In this document: positions 1 through 8,863 of the stretch, in pieces
Layout of the letters: each line of letters starts with the position of its first letter
Numbering within the stretch: the first letter of the stretch is position 1
DNA from: Cupriavidus basilensis
GTDB lineage: Bacteria; Pseudomonadota; Gammaproteobacteria; Burkholderiales; Burkholderiaceae
Length of the DNA stretch: 64,000 bases
Reading direction: 5' to 3'
Assembly: GCF_008801925.2 (NCBI RefSeq)
Contig: NZ_CP062803.1
Coordinates: 2,852,001 to 2,916,000 of the forward strand
Made by a program: the position numbers and the translations under genes
The notes under the pieces: model-generated
The model's input: the letters and a program-made list of their open reading frames with translations, nothing else
The model's database searches: none
What the model was told of the DNA's origin: nothing

Positions 1-1
1 A

Positions 2-838
2 ATGCGCGTCGAGCTGTACGAGAAGGTCAATGCGCTGGGCATCGGCGCGCAAGGCCTGGGCGGCCTGGCTACCGTGCTGGACGTCAAGATCATGGGCTAC
101 CCCACCCACGCTGCCTCCAAGCCGGTCGCGATGATCCCGAACTGCGCGGCCACCCGCCATGTGCACTTCACGCTGGACGGCAGCGGCCCGGCCAAGCTCG
201 AAGCGCCTGACCTGTCGGCCTGGCCGAAGGTCGAGTGGGCACCGAACACCGAGACTTCCAAGCGCGTCGACCTGAACACGCTGACGCCGGCAGAAGTCGC
301 CTCGTGGAAGCCGGGCCAGACCCTGCTGCTCAACGGCAAGATGCTGACCGGCCGCGACGCCGCGCACAAGCGCATCGCCGACATGCTGGCCAAGGGCGAG
401 AAGCTGCCGGTGGACTTCACCAACCGCGTGATCTACTACGTGGGCCCGGTCGATCCGGTGCGCGACGAGGCCGTGGGCCCGGCAGGTCCCACCACCGCCA
501 CCCGCATGGACAAGTTCACCGAGATGATGCTGGCCGAAACCGGCCTGATCTCGATGATCGGCAAGGCCGAGCGCGGCCCGGTGGCGATCGAGGCCATCAA
601 GAAGCACAAGTCTGCCTACCTGATGGCTGTCGGCGGCGCGGCCTACCTGGTGGCCAAGGCTATCCGGCACGCCAAGGTGGTCGGCTTCGAAGACCTGGGC
701 ATGGAAGCCATCTACGAGTTCGACGTCAAGGACATGCCCGTGACGGTGGCCGTGGACAGCGAAGGCACCTCGGTGCACAAGACCGGCCCCGCCGAATGGC
801 AAGCCAAGATCGGCAAGATCCCGGTCGCTGCGCTGTAA
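2..838 (+). CDS. fumarate hydratase class I, C-terminal part (partial)
   Basis: This is the 3' portion of a class I (iron-sulfur, heat-labile) fumarase, which interconverts fumarate and malate in the TCA cycle. The visible 278 residues include the end of the alpha domain (LGIGAQGLGGLATVLDVKIMG) and the whole beta domain, with the typical stretches LNGKMLTGRDAAHKRI, YYVGPVDP and PAGPTTATRMD. The gene enters from the left edge, so the N-terminal cluster-binding part is outside the window. It is followed by a strong terminator. The alternative, an L(+)-tartrate dehydratase pair, is less likely because alpha and beta domains are fused in one chain. Confidence 0.93.
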   Translation: MRVELYEKVNALGIGAQGLGGLATVLDVKIMGYPTHAASKPVAMIPNCAATRHVHFTLDGSGPAKLEAPDLSAWPKVEWAPNTETSKRVDLNTLTPAEVASWKPGQTLLLNGKMLTGRDAAHKRIADMLAKGEKLPVDFTNRVIYYVGPVDPVRDEAVGPAGPTTATRMDKFTEMMLAETGLISMIGKAERGPVAIEAIKKHKSAYLMAVGGAAYLVAKAIRHAKVVGFEDLGMEAIYEFDVKDMPVTVAVDSEGTSVHKTGPAEWQAKIGKIPVAAL

Positions 839-874
839 CACGCGCCACGCCGTGACAGCGATGCTGTGCGCAAA

Positions 875-901
875 AGCCGGGTCATCCGACCCGGCTTTTT
901 G
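875..901 (+). terminator. rho-independent terminator after fumarase
   Basis: AGCCGGGT (875-882) pairs with ACCCGGCT (889-896) around a 6-nt loop and is followed by a run of T. It ends the fumarase transcript just ahead of murI. Confidence 0.88.
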
Positions 902-934
902 CTACCTAAACTCTTGATTGCCTCGATCCTTCCT

Positions 935-1747
935 GTGAACAACGCACCCATCGGCATCTTTGATTCCGGCCTCGGCGGCCTGTCCGTATTGCGCGAAATC
1001 CGCGCCCTGCTCCCGCAGGAGTCGCTGATCTACGTGGCCGACTCGAAGTACGCACCCTATGGCGAGAAGCCAGAGCAATTTGTCGAGGCGCGCACGCTGC
1101 AGGTTTGCGAATGGCTGGTGGCGCAGGGCTGCAAGGCCCTGGTGATCGCCTGCAACACGGCGACCATGCATGCGGTGCAAACGCTGCGCGAAAAGCTGGC
1201 GTTGCCGATCGTCGGCGTCGAGCCTGGCCTGAAACCCGCCGCCGCCGCCAGCCGCAGCAAAGTGGTTGGCGTGCTGGCCACGGGCAACACATTGAAGAGC
1301 GCAAAGTTCGGCCGGCTGCTTGCCTCCCTGGAAGGCGAGAGCCGCTTCCTCTGCGAGGCTGGCGTCGGGCTGGTGCCGCTGATCGAGCAAGGCGATGTGG
1401 ATGGCCCGGCCGTGCGCGAGAAACTCACCACCTACCTGTCGCCCATGCTCGAGGCCGGCGCCGATACGCTGGTACTTGGCTGCACCCATTACCCCTTCCT
1501 GTCGGACACCGTGCGTGAACTGGTGGGCGACCGATTGACGCTGGTCGATACCGGTGACGCGATCGCGCGGCAACTTCGGCGCAAGCTGGCCGAGCACGGC
1601 ATGGCCGCAAACGCCGACGCGGTACCCAACGACCGCTACACCTCGACCAAGGATGCCGCCCATCTGCGTGCCATGGCCGCGGCGCTGCTGCATGTGGACG
1701 CGCCCGCGGAAACCCTGGTGATCGAGCCCGCGCCGGCATTCGACTGA
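935..1747 (+). CDS. murI: glutamate racemase
   Basis: Converts L-glutamate to D-glutamate for peptidoglycan synthesis in the cytoplasm. The N-terminus reads PIGIFDSGLGGLSVLREI, and the two catalytic cysteines lie in ACNTAT and GCTHYPF, both standard for MurI. I chose the GTG at 935, which places the conserved PIGIFDSG five residues from the start and gives 270 aa, the usual size. A TTG at 914 in the same frame is possible, and the open frame extends even further upstream through the terminator hairpin. It is convergent with the AAA ATPase gene on the other strand. Confidence 0.95.
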   Translation: MNNAPIGIFDSGLGGLSVLREIRALLPQESLIYVADSKYAPYGEKPEQFVEARTLQVCEWLVAQGCKALVIACNTATMHAVQTLREKLALPIVGVEPGLKPAAAASRSKVVGVLATGNTLKSAKFGRLLASLEGESRFLCEAGVGLVPLIEQGDVDGPAVREKLTTYLSPMLEAGADTLVLGCTHYPFLSDTVRELVGDRLTLVDTGDAIARQLRRKLAEHGMAANADAVPNDRYTSTKDAAHLRAMAAALLHVDAPAETLVIEPAPAFD

Positions 1748-1768
1748 GGCATCGGCTCCCGCTTCAGG

Positions 1769-4069
1769 TCACTGCAGGAACCCCAGCGGCCGGCGCTGCC
1801 GCACGTCCGGCTTGACGGCATGTTCCTGGCGCAACTGCGCCAGGAACTCGTCTGGCGTCAGCGTCTCGCCGAGCAGCACGCACTGACGCTTGACCGTGGC
1901 AAAGTCGCCCGGCGTCAGGCAATCCATCTTCGCCAGTTCCTCGCGCATGGTGGCGTCCATGCGCCGCGGATCGGCATCCAGCGCTTCCTCGACGAACATC
2001 GCCGTGCGTTGCTCCGGCTTGAGCGGCAGGAAACGGATCTTGAACGAGAAGCGGCGCAGCGCCGCCTCGTCGATCCGCTCGAACAGGTTGGTGGTGCAAA
2101 CGAAGATGCCGTTGAAGCGCTCCATGCCCTGAAGCATCTCGTTGACCTCGGACACCTCGTAATTGCGCACGGCGTTCTGCCGGCTTTGCATGAAGCTGTC
2201 GGCCTCGTCGAGCAACAGGATGGCGCCGTCTTCCTCCGCGCGCGCGAACATCGCCGCGATCTGCTGCTCGGTTTCCCCCACATACTTGCTCATCAGGTCG
2301 GAGGCGCGCCGGATCATCAGCGGCTGCTCGAGCGCGGCCGCGATGTGCTCGGCCAGCGCGGTCTTGCCGGTGCCAGGGGGACCATAGAAACACAAGGTGC
2401 CGCGCTGCCGTGCCTTGAGCGCCTGCACGATCTTGCCGACCTCGTAGCGCGTCTCCAGGTTCAGGTAATCCAGGCGGTAGTGCGTCACCACCGGGCGCCC
2501 TTCCACTTCCGGGCGCAAGCCCATGGCACGGTCGGCATGGTCCAGCTGCCGCAAGATCAGCGCCTCCACCGGCTCGGCCACGCCCGAGCCCGCCAGTTGC
2601 ACGAAGCGCGCGGCCGATTGCACCTGCGCCGGCGTCAAGGTCTTGCGCGCGGCCAGCGATGCGATAAAGGCGTCGCTCACGTCCAGCGTGCCCAGGTGCT
2701 TGCGAATGATGTTCTCGCGCACCAGCGGGGGCGGGATCTTCAGCTCCAGGTGAAACTGGAAACGGCGCAGATAGGCCGGATCGATCTGGCGAATCGAGTT
2801 GGAGATCCAGATCACCGGGACCGGGTTCTGCTCCAATGTCTGGTTGACCCAGGCCTTGCCGTTCACCGAGCCGCGCGGGTCTTCCTGGCCGAACAGGCTG
2901 GTGAGCTCGCGCGCGCTGCCCGGGAACACATCCTCGACTTCATCGAACAGCAAAGCCGTGCGCGGGCGGCCACGCAGGAACGCCTGCGACACCTGCAGCG
3001 AGCGATAGCGATCCTTGCCTGACAAGCTGTTGCCGTCGCGGTCCAGGCAGTCCACTTCGTACAACTCGCAGCCAGCCTCGCGCGCCAGCAGCCGCGCGAA
3101 CTCGGTCTTGCCGGTGCCGGGTGGGCCGTAGATCAACACGTTGACGCCGCAGGCATGCTGCTGCGTGGCGTTGGCCAGCAGTGCCGACAGGTAGCGCGCA
3201 TCGGTCTCGACGTGCGGATAGTCGCCGGTGCCAAGCGTGGGAGCTGCCGCCGGGCGCGTGAACACCGCCATCATCTCGGCTTCGTTCGCGTAGTTGCCCA
3301 GCAGGACATGCAGCAGCCGGTCCGACAGGCGCATCAGGTCGCCCAGGTCGGTCACGCTGTTCTCGGGCAGGGGCTGCTCGATCAGGTTAAGCGTCTCCAG
3401 GCGCGAGCCGGGCCGCAGCGAGGCCGCCACCGCGGCCGGACTTGCGCCGGTCAGGCCGGCGAGGATCTGGAAGGCTTCCTGACTATGCGCCACCTTACAG
3501 TCCACCATCACCGCACGCAGGTCGCGCTTGTATTTTGCGAGCGCCGCATACAGCAACAGCTTGCGCTCGTGCTCGGGCAAATCCAGCACATGGCTGAGCA
3601 TGTCGATGTTACGCACCAGCAGCACGCGCTCGCCATCCAGCCGCGCTGCCAGCGCTGCCGCCGACGCATCGAACACGGCGAACATATCCTTGGCGTGATG
3701 CTTGACGTACTCATCCAGGTAGTAGAACAGCGCGCTCTCGTCGAACGCGCTGTTCCATTGCCCGTGCCGCTCCAGGAATTCTTCGGGCGTGAGGCGCGCC
3801 GCGCCTTTCCAGGCCGGCATATCGGCGCAGCGTGCGGCAAGGAAGCGCTGGACGCGCAACACCACGCCGTACGGCCACACCATCTCCTGTGCGCTGACCG
3901 TCAGGATGTCATTGATATTGCTGCGCAGGTTGAATCTGGGCCCCAGCGAGCACACGACCCGCAGGGCGAACTGGGCGCACATCCAGTCGAGCGCGGAGGT
4001 ACATGGCGAGCCGGTCGCGGCACGCAGGAGGGTCGAGCGGTCGTCTTCGGCGAAACGGGTGAAATCCAT
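1769..4069 (-). CDS. two-domain AAA ATPase, ATP-binding protein of unknown substrate
   Basis: A 766-aa cytoplasmic protein with two AAA modules. The first has Walker A GPPGTGKTE near residue 313 and Walker B LLFDEVED. The second has Walker A GPPGTGKTA near residue 560 and Walker B LLLDEADS, with downstream arginines (LRRF). The N-terminal 300 residues have no motif I recognise. The start at 4069 (MDFTRF) is chosen over an ATG 18 nt upstream because GAGAGGA lies 8 nt before it. The first module resembles the Vps4/FtsH-like AAA group, so a protein-remodelling role is plausible but not shown. No partner gene is adjacent. Confidence 0.85.
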   Translation of the reverse strand: MDFTRFAEDDRSTLLRAATGSPCTSALDWMCAQFALRVVCSLGPRFNLRSNINDILTVSAQEMVWPYGVVLRVQRFLAARCADMPAWKGAARLTPEEFLERHGQWNSAFDESALFYYLDEYVKHHAKDMFAVFDASAAALAARLDGERVLLVRNIDMLSHVLDLPEHERKLLLYAALAKYKRDLRAVMVDCKVAHSQEAFQILAGLTGASPAAVAASLRPGSRLETLNLIEQPLPENSVTDLGDLMRLSDRLLHVLLGNYANEAEMMAVFTRPAAAPTLGTGDYPHVETDARYLSALLANATQQHACGVNVLIYGPPGTGKTEFARLLAREAGCELYEVDCLDRDGNSLSGKDRYRSLQVSQAFLRGRPRTALLFDEVEDVFPGSARELTSLFGQEDPRGSVNGKAWVNQTLEQNPVPVIWISNSIRQIDPAYLRRFQFHLELKIPPPLVRENIIRKHLGTLDVSDAFIASLAARKTLTPAQVQSAARFVQLAGSGVAEPVEALILRQLDHADRAMGLRPEVEGRPVVTHYRLDYLNLETRYEVGKIVQALKARQRGTLCFYGPPGTGKTALAEHIAAALEQPLMIRRASDLMSKYVGETEQQIAAMFARAEEDGAILLLDEADSFMQSRQNAVRNYEVSEVNEMLQGMERFNGIFVCTTNLFERIDEAALRRFSFKIRFLPLKPEQRTAMFVEEALDADPRRMDATMREELAKMDCLTPGDFATVKRQCVLLGETLTPDEFLAQLRQEHAVKPDVRQRRPLGFLQ

Positions 4070-4311
4070 GGCCTGGTCCTCTCGCACGGGGGGCGCCGCG
4101 GCCGGCGCGGCGAAATGCTCGAACGGCTCGATTGGCTCGAATGAATCGTCTTTTTCCTATGCTAGCGCGCTTTGTGGCAGATCGGGCATTGCCGGCAACC
4201 CTGTGCCGTGCGAGAGCGCGCATTTTGTCGCAGCCACGGGAAGGTATCGCCAAATCGGCGTATAAAGACGGCTGCGCGGCAGCGATTCAACGCATCGCAC
4301 AAAATGCCACC

Positions 4312-4335
4312 AAATAAGAATCATTATCGTTTATA
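4312..4335 (+). promoter_or_regulatory. Fur-box-like operator upstream of the tonB cluster
   Basis: AATAAGAATCATTATCGTT carries a full right half-site (ATCATTATC) of the Fur consensus and a degenerate left half. It lies about 70 nt before the small ORF and 190 nt before tonB, in a 334-nt intergenic region that otherwise shows only A/T-rich promoter-like sequence. Iron repression of the tonB-exbB-exbD cluster is the natural reading. Confidence 0.7.
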
Positions 4336-4403
4336 CTGGCAGCCTGACACGCTGCCTCGAGAGCGGCGCTCCCACCGGCATCACTGTTGAAGGAGCGTTT
4401 ATC

Positions 4404-4469
4404 ATGGAATTGCTGCTTAGCTTGCTGGTCGGTTGTGGCATCTCGCTGATCCTGTTCTATCGCAAATAG
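4404..4469 (+). CDS. 21-residue membrane micropeptide leading the tonB cluster
   Basis: A complete ORF of 21 codons (MELLLSLLVGCGISLILFYRK) preceded by AAGGAG at good spacing (4389-4394). The peptide is one hydrophobic helix with a central GCG and a positively charged end, so it would be a single-pass inner-membrane peptide. It lies between the Fur-like site and tonB, 57 nt upstream of tonB and on the same strand, so it is probably cotranscribed and iron-regulated. I do not know a named family for it. It could be a functional accessory peptide or a translated leader. Confidence 0.55.
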   Translation: MELLLSLLVGCGISLILFYRK

Positions 4470-4526
4470 GCCCTATCGCTAATAAAGCCGGCGCCGCGCC
4501 AATTCGCCGACATCTGCTGTTTTCTC

Positions 4527-5183
4527 ATGTTCGATCAACGTTTTTTCAAGATCACGCTTGCCGTCCTGCTGTTCCACGTCGGCCTGCTTTACCTGATCCA
4601 GAGCGGGCTGGGGCGCAAGATCACGGAGGCCGTGATCTCGCCGGAAGTCGTCGCCCGCATCATCCCGCTCGAGCCACCCCAAAAACCCGCCGTCGAGACG
4701 CCAAAGCCCAAACCGGAGACCCCGCCCAAGCAGGTGAAGGTCACCACACCCAAGCCTGCACCGCCGCAACCGCGCCCCACGCCGACGCCGGTGGCATCGC
4801 TGCCGCCTACGCCCAATGCCGTGGAAGCACCGCCCGCGCCACCCGCCCCGCCGGCACCGCCTGCCCCTGCCCCCGAGCCGGCCGCTCCTGTGTCGGCGGC
4901 GCCACGCGCGGTCGGCATTGGGGAGATCCAGTGCAGCCCGCCGCAACCCACCTATCCGTCGCAATCGCGGCGCATGGGTGAAACTGGCAAGGCCGTGGTG
5001 CGTCTGACTACAGACGATACCGGCAAGGTGGTCAAGACCGCGGTCGTGACCTCGAGCGGATCCTCCAGGCTGGACCAAGCCGCCGAGGAGGCGGTGCGAC
5101 GCATGCGCTGCAAGCCCTATCTGGACAACGGTCGTGCCGTGGCGGTTACCGCCCAGCAGCCGATCGGGTTCGAACTCAACTGA
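4527..5183 (+). CDS. tonB: TonB energy-transducing protein
   Basis: Couples the proton-motive force sensed by ExbB-ExbD to outer-membrane TonB-dependent receptors. The 218-aa protein shows an N-terminal membrane anchor (about residues 8-27), a long Pro/Ala/Lys-rich periplasmic spacer (about 50-125, including repeats of PAPP type), and a C-terminal TonB domain with the typical YPSQSRRMGETGKAVVRL start and an SSGSSRLDQAAEEAVR helix. It is followed after 29 nt by exbB. The gene lies downstream of a Fur-like site, which supports a role in iron or heme uptake. Confidence 0.93.
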   Translation: MFDQRFFKITLAVLLFHVGLLYLIQSGLGRKITEAVISPEVVARIIPLEPPQKPAVETPKPKPETPPKQVKVTTPKPAPPQPRPTPTPVASLPPTPNAVEAPPAPPAPPAPPAPAPEPAAPVSAAPRAVGIGEIQCSPPQPTYPSQSRRMGETGKAVVRLTTDDTGKVVKTAVVTSSGSSRLDQAAEEAVRRMRCKPYLDNGRAVAVTAQQPIGFELN

Positions 5184-5212
5184 TTTCAATACCGACCTCA
5201 CCAGGAACCAAC

Positions 5213-5950
5213 ATGCAGGACCTCGGACTTTCTCACCTCTGGACGCAAGGCGATTTCGTCATGCGTGCCACCGCCATCATTCTGCTCATCATGTCGCTGG
5301 CTTCGTGGATCGTGATTCTCACGAAGGCGTGGGACCTCTTCCGGCTGAAGAAGATGGCGCACGGCGCTGAAAAACAGTTCTGGCACTCCGACGATTTCGA
5401 CCACGCCCTCGAAACCCTCGGCAGCAGCGAAGCCAACCCGTTCCGCACGCTGGCCATGACCGGCAAGGAAGCTGCGCAGCACCACCGCGCCAGCCAGCCG
5501 CAGCTGCACGACGTGATGGACATCTCGGACTGGATCACCCGCTCGCTCAAGAGCGCCATCGACGAGGCCGTTGCACGCATGCAATCGGGCCTGGCCGTGC
5601 TGGCGTCCGTCGGCTCCACCGCGCCGTTCGTTGGCCTGTTCGGCACCGTGTGGGGCATCTATCACGCGCTGATCAACATCGGTGCCTCCGGCGTGCCGAC
5701 CATCGACAAGGTGGCAGGCCCGGTGGGCGAGGCACTGATCATGACCGCCTTCGGCCTGGCCGTTGCGATCCCCGCCGTGCTGGGCTACAACGCGCTGACC
5801 CGCGGCAACAAGGGCGTGATCTCGAAACTCAACCGCTTCGCCCACGACCTGCACGCCTACTTCGTCACCGGCGCCCGTGTGCGCCCGACCAGCGCCAGCG
5901 CGCGTGCCACCGATGACAACGGTGTGCGCCTCGCAGTCAAGAATCAGTAA
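5213..5950 (+). CDS. exbB: biopolymer transport protein ExbB
   Basis: Membrane proton-channel component of the TonB complex (MotA/TolQ/ExbB family). It has 245 aa with an N-terminal helix (about residues 16-36), a cytoplasmic loop, and two C-terminal helices holding STAPFVGLFGTVWGI and EALIMTAFGLAVAIPAVLGYN, the conserved signature of the family. It lies between tonB and exbD with short spacers, so the three form an operon. TolQ is the main alternative, and the tonB/exbD neighbours decide for ExbB. Confidence 0.95.
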   Translation: MQDLGLSHLWTQGDFVMRATAIILLIMSLASWIVILTKAWDLFRLKKMAHGAEKQFWHSDDFDHALETLGSSEANPFRTLAMTGKEAAQHHRASQPQLHDVMDISDWITRSLKSAIDEAVARMQSGLAVLASVGSTAPFVGLFGTVWGIYHALINIGASGVPTIDKVAGPVGEALIMTAFGLAVAIPAVLGYNALTRGNKGVISKLNRFAHDLHAYFVTGARVRPTSASARATDDNGVRLAVKNQ

Positions 5951-5979
5951 GGCCGCAGCAAGGCAACAAGGAAGTCATC

Positions 5980-6393
<414 letters not shown>

Positions 6394-6435
6394 TGTTGTT
6401 CGTGCCGTGCGCTTTGGGCCGGCAACGTGGCATCG

Positions 6436-6469
6436 ACAAAAAGGGCACTCCATGGAGTGCCCTTTTTGT
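6436..6469. terminator. 34-bp perfect palindrome, terminator after exbD
   Basis: ACAAAAAGGGCACTCCA is followed directly by its reverse complement. The transcript forms a hairpin with A-rich and U-rich flanks on both strands, so it can terminate in either direction. Confidence 0.85.
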
Positions 6470-6510
6470 TTGCGCTGACCCATCCTGCACGATTGAAAAT
6501 CACTATTGTA

Positions 6511-6530
6511 ATGATAACAATTCTCATTTA
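6511..6530 (+). promoter_or_regulatory. Fur-box-like operator upstream of hemP
   Basis: ATGATAACAATTCTCATTTA resembles the Fur consensus (GATAA-n-AT-n-TCATT). It is about 80 nt before hemP in an A/T-rich pocket of an otherwise GC-rich region, so hemP is probably repressed by Fur-iron. Confidence 0.72.
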
Positions 6531-6610
6531 ATATCTAGCCAACTTGAACCCGGTCGTGACCGCTCGCAGTCCCGCGTAGCCGCCACGGACCACCGGACCG
6601 GAGCCCGCCC

Positions 6611-6943
6611 ATGAGCACCCTGACCCTGCCGCTGTCGCAACCGCATGAAGTCACCCGTCGCCGCCTTTCTCTGCGCCGGGTCGAAGTCAATCCCAACAAG
6701 GCTGCGCAGGCGCGGCGCGAGAGCCCCGCCAGCGCAGCGATCGAATCAATGAAATCTGCTGTAGCTGCCCTGCCCGCCCGGCTCGAAGCGCTGGTGCGCG
6801 ACAGCCTGCCCGCTGCGCCCGCAGGGGATGCGGTGCCCCTGGATTCGTTGATGCGTGGCGCCAACCTGCTGCCGATCCTGCATAACGGCGAGGTCTACAC
6901 GCTGCGCATCACGCGCTATGGCAAGCTGATCCTGACGAAGTGA
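6611..6943 (+). CDS. hemP: HemP-family hemin uptake protein, long form
   Basis: The last 35 residues (SLMRGANLLPILHNGEVY, then TLRITRYGKLILTK) match the HemP family, a small protein needed for hemin uptake or its regulation in several proteobacteria. Typical members are about 60-80 aa. This one is 110 aa because of an N-terminal extension rich in Arg, Ala and Ser. An upstream Fur-like site and the adjacent tonB cluster support an iron/heme role. The start could be at a later ATG (for example MKSAVAAL, about residue 48), which would give a family-sized protein of about 64 aa. Confidence 0.8.
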   Translation: MSTLTLPLSQPHEVTRRRLSLRRVEVNPNKAAQARRESPASAAIESMKSAVAALPARLEALVRDSLPAAPAGDAVPLDSLMRGANLLPILHNGEVYTLRITRYGKLILTK

Positions 6944-7125
6944 CCCGTGCCCGGGCGCGCACGCGCCAGCCCAAGCCATGCAGTGGGAAACCATCGTGGC
7001 AACCATGTAACGCGGTACGGGATTTCGATGCAAGAAGGGCTACCGGAACCGGCAGCCCGATGCCAAAGCCGTCGACAGGCATCAGCATAGGGAGCACAAG
7101 CGATTTGCTCCGCAGTCAGCAGGAG

Positions 7126-7160
7126 GTGCTGGGCAGTGAGCCACGCTCACTGCCCAGCAC
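7126..7160. repeat. 16-bp perfect hairpin between hemP and the GlcG-type gene
   Basis: GTGCTGGGCAGTGAGC (7126-7141) and its exact complement (7145-7160) are separated by only CAC. No T-run follows on either strand. It lies 25 nt past the stop of the leftward GlcG-family gene, so it may act as a transcript 3' end or a barrier between two convergent genes. Confidence 0.6.
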
Positions 7161-7185
7161 GGCCGCCTCTGTTTGCAGGCGAGTA

Positions 7186-7593
7186 TCAGACGCCCAGGGC
7201 GGCGATGCCCGCACGCGCGATCTGCGCGTCTTCGGTCGACTTCACGCCCGACACGCCAACTGCACCCACGACCTGGTCATTGACCACGATAGGCACACCA
7301 CCTTCCAGCATGCCTTGCAGCACCGGCGCGGTCATGAAAGAGTGGCGGCCGTTGTTGATCATGTCTTCGTAAACCTTGGACTCGCGACGGCCCAGCGACG
7401 ACGTGCGCGCCTTTTCGGTGGCGATGTAGCTCGAAATCGGTGCAGCGCCATCCAGGCGTTGCAATGCCAGCAGGTGACCACCGTCGTCCACGATGGCAAT
7501 TGAAACTGCCCATTGGTGATTCTTGGCTTCCAGCTCGGCTGCGGCCAGTACCTTCTTCACATCATCTGCCGTCAGCACGGTTTTTTGCTGCAT
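7186..7593 (-). CDS. GlcG/HbpS family protein
   Basis: The 135-aa product has the family hallmarks AVSIAIVDDGGHLLALQRLDGA, a central KARTSS segment and the C-terminal GGVPIVVNDQVVGAVGVSG. Family members include the heme-binding HbpS and proteins encoded near glycolate or propanediol enzymes; the biochemical role is often unknown. The start at 7593 (MQQKTV) has GAGGAGAG 5 nt upstream. An ORF extension further upstream lacks such a site. Nearness to hemP is suggestive of heme but not proof. Confidence 0.82.
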   Translation of the reverse strand: MQQKTVLTADDVKKVLAAAELEAKNHQWAVSIAIVDDGGHLLALQRLDGAAPISSYIATEKARTSSLGRRESKVYEDMINNGRHSFMTAPVLQGMLEGGVPIVVNDQVVGAVGVSGVKSTEDAQIARAGIAALGV

Positions 7594-7694
7594 ACCACTC
7601 TCCTCGAAGATCATTTCAGTGAGCCGGAAGTATAGCGCCACGGCCCTTGGCATGACCATGCCTCCACTGTCCTGGCACCTGCCCGCAAAAAGCA

Positions 7695-7719
7695 AAAGAC
7701 CCGCTCGAGGCGGGTCTTT
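7695..7719 (-). terminator. terminator of the repeat-protein gene
   Basis: AAAGACCCGC (7695-7704) pairs with GCGGGTCTTT (7710-7719) around a 5-nt loop. On the minus strand it is followed by TGCTTTTTGC. It lies about 70 nt past the stop of the 7790-8047 gene. Confidence 0.75.
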
Positions 7720-7789
7720 CGATGATTCACGGCGTTGCTGGATGCGGACGGCCGAAGCCCTCAGGGCCGCAGGCTAATGTCCGGCAAAC

Positions 7790-8047
7790 TCAGGCTCCGT
7801 CGCTGAACTGGTCGCGGCGATCGCCAACCTTGGCGCCGTCGGTGAACGGATCCACCTTGCGTGCGCCGTCGGTGTACGGGTCAACCTTGCCAAGCTTGGC
7901 GCCATCGGTGTAGGGATCAACCTTGCCGATCTTGGCGCCATCGGTGTAAGGGTCTGCCTTGGCGATACCGGCTGCGAAGGCGGAGGCGGAGAGTGCGGAG
8001 AGGGCGGTCAGGGCTGCGATCGCCACCAGGCTGTTTTTGATCTTCAT
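7790..8047 (-). CDS. small exported protein with five DPYTDGA-type repeats
   Basis: 85 aa. Residues 1 to about 25 form a signal peptide (MKIKNS, hydrophobic Ala/Leu core, AFAAG). The mature part is almost entirely five degenerate copies of (K)VDPYTDGAK(I/L)G: three PYTDGA, one PFTDGA, one QFSDGA. Each unit brings Asp and a hydroxyl residue, which could bind metal. It resembles small periplasmic proteins of Cupriavidus and Burkholderia, possibly of the CopQ type, but I cannot confirm this from memory. The start at 8047 follows GAGGATCC at 7 nt. It has its own terminator. Confidence 0.78.
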   Translation of the reverse strand: MKIKNSLVAIAALTALSALSASAFAAGIAKADPYTDGAKIGKVDPYTDGAKLGKVDPYTDGARKVDPFTDGAKVGDRRDQFSDGA

Positions 8048-8274
8048 GGGCGGATCCTCTTGGGAATTAGGTCGTGCTGGAGGGGCGCTGGATGATGAAG
8101 CATTGCGGAATCTTGTCATCACGGCGTCACTGCAGCAGTATAGGTGGAAACCCTAATAACGATATGAGAGCCGGTTTGACCTGTCTCTTCAAATTTTTTG
8201 ACCCCACTGATAACTATGGAACCTTGTCCGGACTGCCGCCTACAGTGTGCCTCCCAAGGCTGCATCTGAAAAAC

Positions 8275-8299
8275 GAAAGGGCCCCGCAGGGCCCCTTTC
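8275..8299 (-). terminator. terminator of the Tyr/Gly-rich protein gene
   Basis: A GC-rich hairpin (AAAGGGCCC, loop CGCA, GGGCCCCTTT with one bulge) is followed on the minus strand by CGTTTTTC. It is 30 nt past the stop of the 8330-8656 gene. Confidence 0.7.
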
Positions 8300-8329
8300 A
8301 CCAACCTGCGCAAGGCAGGTCGTTCATGC

Positions 8330-8656
8330 TTATCGCCAGTGGCGTCCATGTCCCGGGCCGTAGTAGCCCCGCCCATAATAGCCGCGGCCGTAGTAGCGCG
8401 GGCCGTAATAGCCCGGTCCCGGACCGTAGTAGACCGGAGCCGGCCGCACGATGACGGGCGGCGGGCCATAGTAGACAGGGGCAGGCGCCATGACCACGGG
8501 CGGCGCGGCAATATAGGCTTGCGGCGGATAGTACGCCGGGCCGCCGACCACGACGCCAGGCACCCCGATCGCCACACCAACGCTCACATGGGCCATAGCC
8601 GCACCGGATGCCAGCGCCCCAAGCAAAGCGAGTCCTGCGAGCCACCAACGTTTCAT
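8330..8656 (-). CDS. exported Tyr/Gly/Pro-rich low-complexity protein
   Basis: 108 aa with a clear signal peptide (MKRWWLAGLALLGALASGAAMA). The mature part starts HVSVGVAIGVPGVVVGG and continues with PAPVYYGPP and a C-terminal run of YYGPG/YYGRG units ending GHGRHWR. Such proteins are common in betaproteobacteria as secreted or envelope proteins without known function. The start at 8656 is the first residue of the signal peptide, and an upstream ATG in frame would spoil it. It is a single-gene unit with its own terminator. Confidence 0.78.
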   Translation of the reverse strand: MKRWWLAGLALLGALASGAAMAHVSVGVAIGVPGVVVGGPAYYPPQAYIAAPPVVMAPAPVYYGPPPVIVRPAPVYYGPGPGYYGPRYYGRGYYGRGYYGPGHGRHWR

Positions 8657-8863
8657 GATCCTTGCCTCTTGCAATGCGTTATTCGATAAGAGGTATTGTA
8701 GGTTCCTGGGAAATTGCAGGTGAAACCGAGAACGTTACATTGTTACCAGGAGTAACAACCAGCACATAAACACGTTGCCTCGCCGACTTGGCAGCCTGCG
8801 GCGCAAATCCCGCGCGGAGCTTGCATCACCGCGCCCAACCGACCACAATATCGGGCTTGCCGT

